Assembly (NCBI RefSeq): GCF_963669205.1 | Contig: NZ_OY769915.1 | Location: forward strand, 2,144,001-2,208,000 | Direction of reading: 5' to 3' | DNA length: 64,000 bases | Source of the DNA: an uncultured Roseibium sp. | Lineage (GTDB): Bacteria > Pseudomonadota > Alphaproteobacteria > Rhizobiales > Stappiaceae | Part shown: positions 1-8,781 of the stretch, piece by piece | How positions within the stretch are numbered: position 1 is the first letter of the stretch | Layout: each line of letters opens with the position of its first letter | Made by a program: the position numbers and the translations under genes | Notes under the pieces: generated by a model | Database searches by the model: none | What the model was told of the DNA's origin: nothing | The model's input: only the letters and a program-made list of their open reading frames with translations

Positions 1-138
1 GATGTAGGGATCGTAAGGCTTCCGGAGGGCAACGATCAGCAGCTCGATCCCGCGGCGTTCCAGGCCAAGCATTTCCTGGGCGATGAAGGTTTCGGACAGA
101 CGCGGGTAGCCTTTGACCACGACGGCGATACGGGACAT
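1..138 (-). CDS. Glycosyltransferase family 4 (WcaL-like), partial
   Basis: Only the first 46 codons are in the window; the gene runs off the left edge. The N-terminus (MSRIAVVVKGYPRLSETFIA, then QEMLGLERRGI) is the typical beginning of GT-B fold family 4 glycosyltransferases of the colanic-acid WcaL type, where a Rossmann strand is followed by a 'PRLSETFI' loop. These enzymes add sugars from nucleotide donors to lipid-linked glycans in the cytoplasm. It follows the next glycosyltransferase on the same strand with a gap of 38 bases, so the two are probably co-transcribed. The acceptor and sugar cannot be judged from this fragment. Confidence 0.8.
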   Translation of the reverse strand, partial: MSRIAVVVKGYPRLSETFIAQEMLGLERRGIELLIVALRKPYDPYI

Positions 139-176
139 GTGCGGTTGTTTCCAGATGCGAAGGGCGCGGTGACGTT

Positions 177-1394
177 CTAGAAGTTGACCAGCTTCCGCGC
201 GTCCGCAGCTTGGTTCATGTCAAAGATCTCGCCGACGCGCGCGGAGATGACATCCAGTCCGTCCAGAAGCCGGTCTACATTGGCCGACGAGGGCGGCTTG
301 AGCGAGGGCAGGTCGGACAGGGCCTTCGCCATGAGATCTGAATCCGGATACCGGTCGATCGGCAGCACCTTGAGCAGGCCGCCCTGTTCCGCGCGTTCCG
401 CGCGGATTGCCTGTTCCCGTCTCGGCAGTACGCGCGGGACCATCAGGGTCGGTTTGTCGAAGGAAAGGATTTCGCAAAACGTGTTGTATCCGCCCATGCC
501 GACGATGGCTGTCGCGTTTGCCAGATAGGGTTCGATCTGTGGCGTGAACCGGATGATCTCGACGTCGCGCAGGTGTTCGGCGCGCTCGCTGAACTGGGCC
601 GCCGCCGCCGCAGGCATGAACGGACCCAGCACGATCAGTGCCGGAAAGAGCGGGCGCTGACGCGTTTCATAGGCGCGCATGACCCAGTCGACCATCTCGA
701 CACCGTCCCCGCCGCCGCCAGGCGTGACCAGCACGTAGGGTTCTTCTCCGAACGGGGCCGCGACGGGCTGTTCCAGCGAAGAGGTCGACAGTTCGCGCCT
801 GAGATAACCCGTGTATCTGAGTTTCTCGGTGACACTGTCTGGAACATCGATGCCTTCGAGCGGATCGCAGATGTCCTGCGGGCCGTAGACCCAGATTTCG
901 TCATAAAGGTCCCGCAGCGCGGGATAGACATTCTTGCGGTCCCACTCTTCCTTGAGGACCTGGGTATCGTCCATCACGTCCCTGAGCCCCAGCACAAGCC
1001 GCGTGTCGGTGTGTTTCAGCGCTTCGAGCGTTCCCAGAACCTCGCCGCGCAGACCGAGCGGTTCCTTGTCGACGATGAAGATGTCCGGCTCGAAGACTTT
1101 CGCCGTGTGCTCGATGATTGACGATCGGATGGCGAGCGTCTGGTCGATGTTGATATGGAGGGAGAGCGGGGTGTATTCGCCGTTCCTCAGCTTGATCACG
1201 CCCGGAATCCGGACAAAGTCGACGCGTGAGCGAAACTCGAAACTTCCTATGATCGGTGACCCGGAGAGGATCAGGACGGACAGGGTGTCGAAATCCCCGA
1301 CGAGGGAATGCGCAATCGCGCGGCATCGTCTCAGGTGACCCAGTCCGAACGAGTCGTGGCTGTAGATCAGAATTTTCGGCGTCTTGGAACTCAT
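177..1394 (-). CDS. MurG-like glycosyltransferase (GT28-type fold)
   Basis: A 405-residue protein. The N-terminus (KILIYSHDSFGLGHLRRC) carries the GHLRR glycine/histidine loop of MurG-like enzymes, and the C-terminal half has the donor-binding segment (IVGMGGYNTFCEIL, about 40 residues before VLPRREQ) seen in UDP-sugar transferases of this fold. I chose the ATG at 1394 because AGGGG lies just upstream; a GTG at 1457 would add 21 residues without homology signals. It is a cytoplasmic glycosyltransferase of unknown acceptor, lying upstream of a GT4 gene in an apparent operon. Divergent from the ABC gene at 1613, with about 220 bases of AT-richer promoter DNA between them. Confidence 0.8.
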   Translation of the reverse strand: MSSKTPKILIYSHDSFGLGHLRRCRAIAHSLVGDFDTLSVLILSGSPIIGSFEFRSRVDFVRIPGVIKLRNGEYTPLSLHINIDQTLAIRSSIIEHTAKVFEPDIFIVDKEPLGLRGEVLGTLEALKHTDTRLVLGLRDVMDDTQVLKEEWDRKNVYPALRDLYDEIWVYGPQDICDPLEGIDVPDSVTEKLRYTGYLRRELSTSSLEQPVAAPFGEEPYVLVTPGGGGDGVEMVDWVMRAYETRQRPLFPALIVLGPFMPAAAAAQFSERAEHLRDVEIIRFTPQIEPYLANATAIVGMGGYNTFCEILSFDKPTLMVPRVLPRREQAIRAERAEQGGLLKVLPIDRYPDSDLMAKALSDLPSLKPPSSANVDRLLDGLDVISARVGEIFDMNQAADARKLVNF

Positions 1395-1612
1395 ACTGCC
1401 CCTGATTTGTAATGCTGCCCCTGGGAGCTTATGTCTCATATCATCAACTGTTGTCACGTCCGGATGTTCACGAATATGGGATTTTAGGCATCGGGCGGAT
1501 TTAAACTGCTTGTGGCAAATGCTAATCCTGGCTGGCGCATCGATCTTGGGTCGCTAATATACCAATATGATCACAATGAACATAATTGATCCATAAGTGT
1601 TTGGACGAGCGA

Positions 1613-4195
1613 ATGGAAAAAAGCCTATTTGGATTCATTTGGAAGTATAGTGCTCGCCAGCAGATATTTATCCTCATGGTCACCGTACTTACGTATCCGG
1701 TGGTCTATTTCCTGCTAGAATTACCTAAGCTGATCGTCAACGATGCCGTTCAGGGGGACAATTTCCCGCGCGACGTATTTGGTTTCGACTTCGATCAGAT
1801 CCCGTACCTGGTCCTGCTCTGTTTTACCTTTCTCGGGCTCGTCGTGGTCTCCAACGGGCTCAAGTTCTACCTGAATGTCTACAAGGGGCGGCTGGGCGAG
1901 CGCATGCTGCGCAGGCTGCGCTTTGAGCTTTTTCAGCGTGTTTTGAGGTTTCGCCTTCCGCACTTCCGGAAAGTGAGTTCGGGTGAAATCATCCCGATGA
2001 TCACCTCCGAGGTCGAGGATGTGGGCGGCTATATCGGCGAGGCATTCGCGCTTCCGGCCTATCAGGGCGGTATGCTGATCGTCCAGCTCGGGTTCATCTT
2101 CATGCAGGACCCGTTGCTCGGTCTTGCCGCCGTGAGTTCCTACCCGATCCAGGGCTACGTCATCCCGATGCTGCAGAAGAAGGTCATTCTGCTGTCGCGC
2201 AAGCGGGTGAAGAACGTACGCGTCATCGCCGACAAGGTGGGCGAGAGCATTACGGGCGTCGCTGAGATACACGCCAATGACGCTGCGGCCTGGCATTCGG
2301 CGGATATCTCCGACCGTCTCTATGAGAACTTCAAGATCCGCTACGAGATCTTCAACCGGAAGTTCCTCATCAAGTTCCTGAACAATTTCATGAACCAGCT
2401 GACGCCGTTCTTTTTCTACCTGATCGGCGGGTATCTGGTCATCCAGGGCAATCTCAGCATCGGCGCGCTGCTCGCCGTCATCGCGGCCTACAAGGATCTC
2501 GCCGGTCCGTGGAAACTGCTCTTGTCTTTCTACCAGATGACCGCGGATGTCAGCGTCAAGTACCAGACCGTTGTCGAGAATTTCGATCCGCCGGACATCT
2601 ACGACACCGAACGGTTGACCGCCGATGACGATGTCAGCCTCGACGGCGACGTGAAATTCGAACGCGTCAGCTTTTCAGGAGGCGCAGCGGGCCAGGAAGT
2701 GATGGACATCTCGCTGACCGTGCCGGCGCAAAGCGAGTGCGCAATCGTGGGGCCGGATGGTTCCGGCCGGTCCGAAGTGCTCCAGTTGGCCGCCGGTCTG
2801 GTGTCCGCGGCCTCGGGCAAGGTGCTGATCGGCGATCATGATCTGGACAAATTGAACGACAGCACGCTCGGGCGCGAAATCGCCTATGTCGGCGGCGCTG
2901 TTCACGTCTGGACGGGGACGATCAGGGACAATCTCTACTACGGCCTGCGCCACCGTCCGTTGATACCGCCGGAGAGGGACAGTGACGAGGCGAAGCAATA
3001 CAAGCGCCGCGTGAACGAGGCCAACCAGACCATGAATCCGGTCTACGACCTGGCGGCGGAATGGCACGACTTCGATGCCGCGGGCGTTAGCAACGACGAG
3101 GAACTTGACGAAAAGGCGCTTGCCCTGCTGGAGACGGTCCGGCTCGACAATGATATCTACCGCCTGGGTCTTCAGTCGCGGCTGGATCCGTCCATGAACG
3201 ACGCGTTCGCAGAAAAAATTCTCAACGTCCGCAAAAGCCTCGCCGGACGGATTGCCAACGAACCCAAACTCGCCGGGCTGGTCGAACTTTGGCACGCGGA
3301 CAGTTTCAACGCGAGTGCGAGTTTGGCTGAAAACCTGTTCTTCGCCGTGCCGTCCGATCCCGACATAACCATGGATCAGGTGCCGGAACTGGAAGAGGTC
3401 AAGGAGTTCCTGTCCGAGACGGGCTTCGACAAAAAGCTTCAGGAGATTGGCCTCAAGATCGCCGAGACCATGCTCGAACTGTTCGCCAATGTTTCGGGCG
3501 ACAGCGGACTGCTGGGATCCTATTCCTTCATCAACCAGGACGATCTTCCGGAGTTTGAAAGAATTGTCCGCATCGCGAAGTCGGAGCAGCAGCGGCCCGG
3601 ATTATCCGATGCCGACCGGATGAAGCTGACGGGTCTTGCCTTCAAGCTCGTACCGGCGCGGCATCGTCTCGGTGTCATGACCGACGAGCTTCGGGACGAA
3701 GTCATTGCGGCGCGCAAGAAATTCCTCGACGGCGTCGTCAGGAACAGCGACAGCTTCGTGGCGTTCGATCCTGATGTCTATCTGCCACCGTTGACCATCG
3801 AGGACAATCTGCTGTTCGGTCGTGCGCGTGTCGACCGGCGCGATGCCCGCCGCCGGATCGACGATGTCATCCGGACGATTGTCGAGGAAACGGGATTGCG
3901 GCACCCCATCATCTATGCCGGTTTCGGATATCATGTCGGTGTGTCCGGTTCGCGCCTATCGGCCAATCAACGGCGCCGGATTGCGCTGGTGCGCGGTCTT
4001 TTGAAGAACGCAAAGATTACGGTTTTGGATGATATTGCGACCGGATTGACCGAGGAGGACAAGACGCTGCGCGATGCTCTGCGGGACTTCCTTTCCGGAA
4101 GAACGTTCCTGTATGGCACGTCAAATGCGGAAATTGCCGCTGAATTCGATCAGCGCTTCGTTCTGGACCAGGGCCGGATTTCGGATAAAGGGTAG
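1613..4195 (+). CDS. ABC exporter-like protein with degenerate, expanded nucleotide-binding domain
   Basis: 860 residues from the ATG at 1613 (GGACGAG upstream); a TTG at 1586 is in frame but less likely. Residues 1-330 form an ABC exporter type-1 membrane domain. The nucleotide-binding part is odd. Walker A (about 380-388) reads GPDGSGRSE, with Arg in place of the invariant Lys; the Q-loop Gln is absent (AYVGGAV); the signature (about 782) is LSANQ; Walker B ends VLDD instead of VLDE. Some 340 residues separate the Q-loop region from the signature, and the segment 'TIxxNLxxG' recurs three times, near residues 434 (GTIRDNLYYG), 569 (ASLAENLFFA) and 726 (LTIEDNLLFG). It precedes a cyclic-nucleotide-binding gene by 99 bases. 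Membrane location is clear; active transport is doubtful given the lost catalytic residues. Confidence 0.8.
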   Translation: MEKSLFGFIWKYSARQQIFILMVTVLTYPVVYFLLELPKLIVNDAVQGDNFPRDVFGFDFDQIPYLVLLCFTFLGLVVVSNGLKFYLNVYKGRLGERMLRRLRFELFQRVLRFRLPHFRKVSSGEIIPMITSEVEDVGGYIGEAFALPAYQGGMLIVQLGFIFMQDPLLGLAAVSSYPIQGYVIPMLQKKVILLSRKRVKNVRVIADKVGESITGVAEIHANDAAAWHSADISDRLYENFKIRYEIFNRKFLIKFLNNFMNQLTPFFFYLIGGYLVIQGNLSIGALLAVIAAYKDLAGPWKLLLSFYQMTADVSVKYQTVVENFDPPDIYDTERLTADDDVSLDGDVKFERVSFSGGAAGQEVMDISLTVPAQSECAIVGPDGSGRSEVLQLAAGLVSAASGKVLIGDHDLDKLNDSTLGREIAYVGGAVHVWTGTIRDNLYYGLRHRPLIPPERDSDEAKQYKRRVNEANQTMNPVYDLAAEWHDFDAAGVSNDEELDEKALALLETVRLDNDIYRLGLQSRLDPSMNDAFAEKILNVRKSLAGRIANEPKLAGLVELWHADSFNASASLAENLFFAVPSDPDITMDQVPELEEVKEFLSETGFDKKLQEIGLKIAETMLELFANVSGDSGLLGSYSFINQDDLPEFERIVRIAKSEQQRPGLSDADRMKLTGLAFKLVPARHRLGVMTDELRDEVIAARKKFLDGVVRNSDSFVAFDPDVYLPPLTIEDNLLFGRARVDRRDARRRIDDVIRTIVEETGLRHPIIYAGFGYHVGVSGSRLSANQRRRIALVRGLLKNAKITVLDDIATGLTEEDKTLRDALRDFLSGRTFLYGTSNAEIAAEFDQRFVLDQGRISDKG

Positions 4196-4294
4196 AAAAA
4201 TGCCGTTTTATGTGGGAAGGCATGGAAACCGCAGCATCCAATTGCATGCCAACAAAAGAATAAGCGGGAACAACAATGAAGGCGGGAGCAAGCG

Positions 4295-4753
4295 ATGACG
4301 CTAGAAACAGAAGTTGAAGCCCTTCGAAAGGTACCCTTGTTTCGTGGCATTGACGAAACCAAGTTGCGTCTCCTGGCCTTCATAAGCGAACGTACGGAAT
4401 ATACATCCGGTGAACGCCTCTGTTCTCAGGGAGAGGAGGGTGATTGCGCCTTTATCATCCTGTCCGGCGCCGCGGATGTTCTTGTCGATACGCCGGAAGG
4501 CGAAAAGAAGGTCGCACAGGTTGCAGAAAACTCGATCGTCGGTGAAATTGCGATCCTGTGTGATGTTCCGCGGACGGCAACACTGGTCGCCGCCAACAAC
4601 ATGGATGTTTTGACCGTATCCAAGGATGATTTCTTGAAACTATTGAAAGAATTTCCGGATATTTCATTGGAAGTCATGCGAACATTGGCATTGCGGCTCG
4701 AGCGGACGACCCGCGATCTTGCAGATGCCCGCCGGGGGGCTTCCGGTGGTTAG
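4295..4753 (+). CDS. Cyclic nucleotide-binding domain protein
   Basis: 152 residues, essentially a single Crp/PKA-type cyclic-nucleotide-binding beta-roll with no DNA-binding domain. The phosphate-binding cassette is intact: GEIAIL (Glu84) and PRTAT (Arg93), the residues that hold the ribose and the cyclic phosphate. It therefore probably binds cAMP or cGMP and acts by protein contact rather than on DNA. It sits between the ABC-like gene and an MBL hydrolase, 10 bases before the latter, so all three are likely one transcript. A class III adenylate cyclase gene lies 2.4 kb downstream. The function of the domain here (regulation of the neighbouring membrane protein or hydrolase) is inference. 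Confidence 0.85.
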   Translation: MTLETEVEALRKVPLFRGIDETKLRLLAFISERTEYTSGERLCSQGEEGDCAFIILSGAADVLVDTPEGEKKVAQVAENSIVGEIAILCDVPRTATLVAANNMDVLTVSKDDFLKLLKEFPDISLEVMRTLALRLERTTRDLADARRGASGG

Positions 4754-4763
4754 GGAGTGAAAC

Positions 4764-5588
4764 GTGGCAGATGATTTTCTACTCCGCTGCTGGGGTGTCA
4801 GAGGGTCGACACCGACACCGGGGTCAAGCACGCTGCGATACGGGGGAGAAACCTCCTGCTTTGAAATCCGCGCCGGTGACGCGCTGATATTGGTCGACTG
4901 CGGGTCCGGTGCCCGCAATTTCGGCATGGAACTTTGCAAGGCCAAAGCGCGCAAGTTCGATCTGCTGTTCACGCATACGCACCTCGACCACATTTGTGGT
5001 TTGCCGTTCTTCAAGCCGGCCTATGACCCGAATTTCGAAGTCACGGCATGGGCCGGGCATTTCCAGGACGGAACAATGCTTGTCGACATTGTCAGCCGGA
5101 TCATGTCTCCACCGATTTTCCCGGTTGCGGCCAAGACGCTGAAGGCGGTGGAATTCAGATCATTCACCGCGGGTGACGACATTCCGCGCGACGACGATCT
5201 CGTCATCCGCACGACACGCCTCAATCACCCTGGAGGCGCCTGCGGCTACAGGTTCGACTATCACGGAAAGTCCATCTGCATCATCACCGATCATGAACAC
5301 GGCGACCCGGAAGTGGATGAAGTTCTGCCCGGTTTCGTGCAGGGCGCGGATATCATGATTTACGACGCCATGTTTACTGATGACGAATACGAGAGTTTTC
5401 AGGGGTGGGGACACTCCACCTGGCAAAAGGCCGTGCAGCTTGCACGTGTCGGCAATGTCAGGACGCCGGTGTTGTTCCATCACGATCCGCGCCGTTCCGA
5501 CGATGAACTCGATGAGATCGGGCTTGCGGCTCAAGCGGCATATCCCGGCACGCTGGTCGCCAGCGAGGGTATGGTTCTGAAACCCTAG
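4764..5588 (+). CDS. MBL-fold metal-dependent hydrolase (cNMP phosphodiesterase-like)
   Basis: 274 residues with a GTG start preceded by GGGAGTGA. The N-terminal WGVRGSTPTPG motif defines a family of beta-lactamase-fold hydrolases; the metal site is visible as HTHLDH (His71, His73, Asp75, His76), a later NHPGG, and ITDHEHG. Relatives include class II-like phosphodiesterases and are often encoded beside cyclic-nucleotide-binding domains, as here. A role in cleaving a cyclic nucleotide or another phosphodiester is plausible, but the substrate cannot be read from the sequence. Last gene of the ABC/CNB/MBL operon; an inverted repeat follows 24 bases after the stop. Confidence 0.8.
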   Translation: MADDFLLRCWGVRGSTPTPGSSTLRYGGETSCFEIRAGDALILVDCGSGARNFGMELCKAKARKFDLLFTHTHLDHICGLPFFKPAYDPNFEVTAWAGHFQDGTMLVDIVSRIMSPPIFPVAAKTLKAVEFRSFTAGDDIPRDDDLVIRTTRLNHPGGACGYRFDYHGKSICIITDHEHGDPEVDEVLPGFVQGADIMIYDAMFTDDEYESFQGWGHSTWQKAVQLARVGNVRTPVLFHHDPRRSDDELDEIGLAAQAAYPGTLVASEGMVLKP

Positions 5589-5612
5589 CGGTCTTGCAAG
5601 TAACAAAAAAAC

Positions 5613-5632
5613 GGCGGCCCAAAATGGCCGCC
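5613..5632. terminator. Hairpin between A-tracts after the MBL gene
   Basis: GGCGGCC at 5613-5619 pairs with GGCCGCC at 5626-5632 around a six-base loop. A-runs lie on both sides, so a U-tract follows the hairpin only in minus-strand RNA; on the plus strand it would act as a stabilising or weak terminating hairpin at the operon end. Confidence 0.5.
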
Positions 5633-5795
5633 CAAAAAAACAACACAGCTTTAAAAATTGATCGCTCGCCGTTTGCGGGAATGCGGGAATTCCCATGTTG
5701 CAACCGGATTACGGTAACGACAGCACAATTCACGCCGCCTGAAACCGAACAACACGAACAATATCTGTTTACTAGACGTATGCATAAAACGCATG

Positions 5796-5807
5796 GTCCA
5801 TATGGAC
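5796..5807. promoter_or_regulatory. Perfect 12-bp palindrome upstream of LuxR-type gene
   Basis: GTCCATATGGAC lies 44 bases before the luxR-type start, in a 260-base intergenic stretch. Its size and place fit an operator, possibly for autoregulation by the downstream regulator, but nothing in the sequence proves this. Confidence 0.3.
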
Positions 5808-5850
5808 TATGCCAGCCATAAATTTTGGGTTGTGACGAGGTTGCGGAGGT

Positions 5851-7044
5851 ATGCTAGGCATAAGCGTTACCGATACCATTATTGGGGGGAGCGTGGTCGT
5901 AACTTCAAAGAAAATCACTGAATTATCCAACCTGGCAATGACGGCCGCCATGGATCCGGACCGCTGGCAGGCGTTCCTCGACACCATGTCCGGGGCCCTG
6001 CCGACACGTGTCTGCACCCAGCTGATCGGCTATGACCAGATGACCAATGCAGCGCCGCTTGCCTGTTCTTCCGGGTACGATCCGTCGATCCTGAAACTTT
6101 ACGAAGAGCATTTTGCGGACAAGAACCCGTTTGCAGGAAATTTTCAGAAATGCGGTGTCGGGGAAGCGATCACCTCACACGAACTATGTGCTCCGGAACA
6201 GCTCAAGCGAACGCAGTTTTACGCCGACATACTCCATCCCCTTGAGGATCTGTCCGCCGGCGGAGGGTCCATGCTGGCATTTGACGCGAGCCGGATGTTT
6301 CTGATCGGCGGCAACATGCGCGCGAAGGACAAGGAGGGTCACGAAAATGACTGGCTGGAGCTTTGCGTTGCACTAGCCCCGGCCATCCGGCAGTCGCTTG
6401 AAATCAATCGCATGATCAACGGGTTGAAGTTTGAGAAATGGGCATCGGACCGGCATCTGCTCGGTGCGGGAACCGCGATGCTTGTCGCCGACGCCGACTG
6501 GGTGATCCACTATGCCTGTCCCGAAGCGCAGCGCCTGCTTGCCTCAGGCGGTCTTGTCCGAAGCGACATGTTCAACCGTCTGAAATTTGCTTCACGCGAT
6601 GTTCACGAGCGGCTGCAGAACGCGGCAGGAAAACAGGATGCGGGGAATCCGCACCGGTTTGCAAATATCGCGCTTGCGGATCTTGCCGGCAAGGAATGGA
6701 TTTGCCGGACGGTCGGAATGCGGCTCGGAGATCTTGATCAGTCTCCCTTCGGGGCTTTCCTGCAAGGCAGCATGGCCGCGACGCTTTTTGCTCTCAAGCC
6801 TGCGGGGTGCCAGGTTTCTGTGGTCGACACGCTGCGAAGATCGTTGTCGCTCAGCCATGCAGAAGCCCAGACGGTGGTCATGCTCGCCGAGGGTTTCACA
6901 CCGGCGGAGGTTGCAGAGCAGAGACAGGTCAGCATTCATACTGTCCGCAACCAGATCAAGTCCGCACTGTCCAAGTCCGGGTGCCGGCGGCAAAGTGAGC
7001 TCGTGCAGAAGGTCGAACAGCTGCGGCATTTGGGAGAACGGTGA
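5851..7044 (+). CDS. LuxR-family transcriptional regulator
   Basis: Up to 397 residues. The C-terminal about 60 residues are a LuxR/GerE helix-turn-helix (LSHAEAQTVVMLAEGFTPAE, then VSIHTVRNQIKSALSKSG). The long N-terminal part has no motif I recognise; it lacks the acyl-homoserine-lactone-binding signature and receiver-domain aspartates, so the input signal is unknown. The start is uncertain: the ATG at 5851 has GGAGG too close, and a GTG at 5893 follows GGGGGGA. It lies between the cNMP-binding operon and the adenylate cyclase and ends 95 bases before the cyclase, which makes it a candidate regulator of that gene. Confidence 0.8.
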   Translation: MLGISVTDTIIGGSVVVTSKKITELSNLAMTAAMDPDRWQAFLDTMSGALPTRVCTQLIGYDQMTNAAPLACSSGYDPSILKLYEEHFADKNPFAGNFQKCGVGEAITSHELCAPEQLKRTQFYADILHPLEDLSAGGGSMLAFDASRMFLIGGNMRAKDKEGHENDWLELCVALAPAIRQSLEINRMINGLKFEKWASDRHLLGAGTAMLVADADWVIHYACPEAQRLLASGGLVRSDMFNRLKFASRDVHERLQNAAGKQDAGNPHRFANIALADLAGKEWICRTVGMRLGDLDQSPFGAFLQGSMAATLFALKPAGCQVSVVDTLRRSLSLSHAEAQTVVMLAEGFTPAEVAEQRQVSIHTVRNQIKSALSKSGCRRQSELVQKVEQLRHLGER

Positions 7045-7139
7045 ACATGCGGCATCACGGCCGGTCACATTAACGCGTCCCTTGTTGCGAAATCCGCGCC
7101 GAAAGTGGACACTCCGGTCTGTTTTGAAGCTGGATCGAC

Positions 7140-8498
7140 ATGAGCTCACTTTCGCAATCACTTCGCTACATCGTCCAGGGCGGACCTCCTGAGACCGGCA
7201 TGCCCGAAAGGGTGCGGCTGGAGATCAGGGCGCGGGAAGCCTCGTCGGAGCGCCTGATAAGCTGGGTACAGCTCGGGCTTGTCCTGTTCTTTTCGGTTCT
7301 CTACGCACTGGCCCCGAGGGCCGAGGGAACCGCCGGCTTCAACTTCGTGCCGGTTGCGCTGGGTGCCTACTTCCTGTTTACGGTGCTTCGCCTTGCGCTG
7401 TCATACCGGTTCGAGTTGCCGCAGTGGTATCTCCTGATATCGATCGGCGTCGACATGGCGCTTCTCGTCGGACTGATCTTTTCGTTTCACATCCAGTACG
7501 ACCAGCATCCGGCATTCTATCTGAAGGCGCCGACACTGATGTACGTGTTTATCTTCATCGGGCTGCGCGCGCTCAGGTTCGACCCGCGTTTCGTTCTGAC
7601 GACTGGGCTTGTCGCCGTTGCCGGCTGGCTGGGACTGGTCTTTTATGCCGCCTTCGCCGACATGGATTCCATGCGCGTCACGCGGAACTATGTCGAGTAC
7701 CTGACCGGTAACTCCATCCTGATCGGTGCCGAGCTTGACAAGACGATGGTGATTTTTGCCGTTACGATCATCCTGTCGGTTGCCCTCTACCGCGGACGTT
7801 CCATGCTGTTCGAGGCAACGCGCGGACAGGCGGCAGCCAAAGACCTGCGGCGCTTTTTCGCACCGGAGGTCGCCGCCTCTATCACGGACGCGGACACGTC
7901 TCTGGAAGCCGGTGAGGGGAGCTTGCGCGAGGCCGCAATCCTTTACGCCGACATCCGTTCGTTCACGTCCACATCTGCAACGCTCCCGCCTGAAGTCGTG
8001 CTGGCTGTTCTTGCTGAATATCAGAACATTGCCGTTGAAGTGATCAATCAGGAAGGCGGGCGCGTGGACAAGTTTCTGGGTGACGGGATCCTTGCGACGT
8101 TCGGTGCAGTTCATCCTTCGGAGACTTATGCCGCGGACGCGCTCCGGGCGGCGGAGAAACTTGTCGGCAGCGTTGCCGAGGCTCAGTTGCGTTTCCGCTC
8201 TGCCGGTTGGCCCGGGGAACTGAAGATAGGAACGGCCGCGGCAGCAGGTACAGTCACGGTCGGCGTCATCGGATCGAAGAGCCGGCTGGAATTTACGGTG
8301 ATCGGGGATGCGGTCAACCGCGCCGCGAAGCTGGAGGATGCCAACAAGGCGCAGAAATCGGCATCACTGACAGACCAGCCCACCTGGGATCTGGCCCTCA
8401 GGCAGGGATACCCGGCTACCCTGTTGGAGGTAAGGCCGTGCGTGACCGTACCCGGCATGAGCCAGCCGGTCGATCTGGTCGTCCTGGCGGATCTCTAG
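7140..8498 (+). CDS. Membrane-bound class III adenylate cyclase
   Basis: 452 residues: a hydrophobic N-terminal half (about 35-225) with roughly six membrane segments, then a class III cyclase domain. The metal-binding aspartates are Asp271 (YADIRSF) and Asp315 (KFLGDG); Lys311 and Thr386 occupy the purine-recognition positions and indicate ATP, hence cAMP production. The transition-state Asn393 is present (GDAVNRAAKLE), but the position of the usual Arg four residues later is Lys397. It probably feeds the cyclic-nucleotide-binding protein encoded at 4295. The TAG stop codon lies inside the CTAG terminus of a MITE that begins at 8495. Confidence 0.87.
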   Translation: MSSLSQSLRYIVQGGPPETGMPERVRLEIRAREASSERLISWVQLGLVLFFSVLYALAPRAEGTAGFNFVPVALGAYFLFTVLRLALSYRFELPQWYLLISIGVDMALLVGLIFSFHIQYDQHPAFYLKAPTLMYVFIFIGLRALRFDPRFVLTTGLVAVAGWLGLVFYAAFADMDSMRVTRNYVEYLTGNSILIGAELDKTMVIFAVTIILSVALYRGRSMLFEATRGQAAAKDLRRFFAPEVAASITDADTSLEAGEGSLREAAILYADIRSFTSTSATLPPEVVLAVLAEYQNIAVEVINQEGGRVDKFLGDGILATFGAVHPSETYAADALRAAEKLVGSVAEAQLRFRSAGWPGELKIGTAAAAGTVTVGVIGSKSRLEFTVIGDAVNRAAKLEDANKAQKSASLTDQPTWDLALRQGYPATLLEVRPCVTVPGMSQPVDLVVLADL

Positions 8499-8764
8499 GG
8501 TACGGACCCATAAATGAAGTCAATTTGGTTTGGATCGTTTTGACCAACTGCGAGGAGCGAAAGCGCAGGAAATGTGGTTCATTTTCAAGCCTTTCGCGAC
8601 GATGCAGATGGCCAAAACGGCCAAATCCGAAGGACGGCAAAATGGCTTCACCTCGCAGCGTCACCGCGCTTGACCGGGCATAAAGCCCGCTCTGCACACG
8701 CTTCCTCGCGAGATTTTGCCATTTCAGCCGCCAAATCGGCTTCATTCATGGGTCCGTACCCTAG
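8495..8764 (+). mobile_element. MITE, family 1, copy A
   Basis: 270 bases bounded by CTAG and near-perfect terminal inverted repeats of about 25 bases starting CTAGGGTACGGACCCAT. It carries no plausible gene. A second copy in the opposite orientation is at 46387-46655; 41 consecutive bases (8561-8601) are identical to the reverse complement of 46549-46589. CTAG target sites and the small size suggest a non-autonomous derivative of an IS5-type element; no transposase for it is in this window. Insertion overlaps the stop codon of the adenylate cyclase gene without changing the protein. Confidence 0.8.
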
Positions 8765-8781
8765 GGTACGGACCCATGAAT
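8744..8781. repeat. 38-bp perfect palindrome: MITE end abutting a second terminus
   Basis: The right end of MITE copy A (8741-8764) is followed at once by another terminus in the opposite sense, CTAGGGTACGGACCCATGAA from 8761. The two share the CTAG and form a perfect 38-bp palindrome centred between 8762 and 8763. No partner terminus follows within the next few hundred bases, so this is a solo or truncated end of a second element. Confidence 0.75.
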
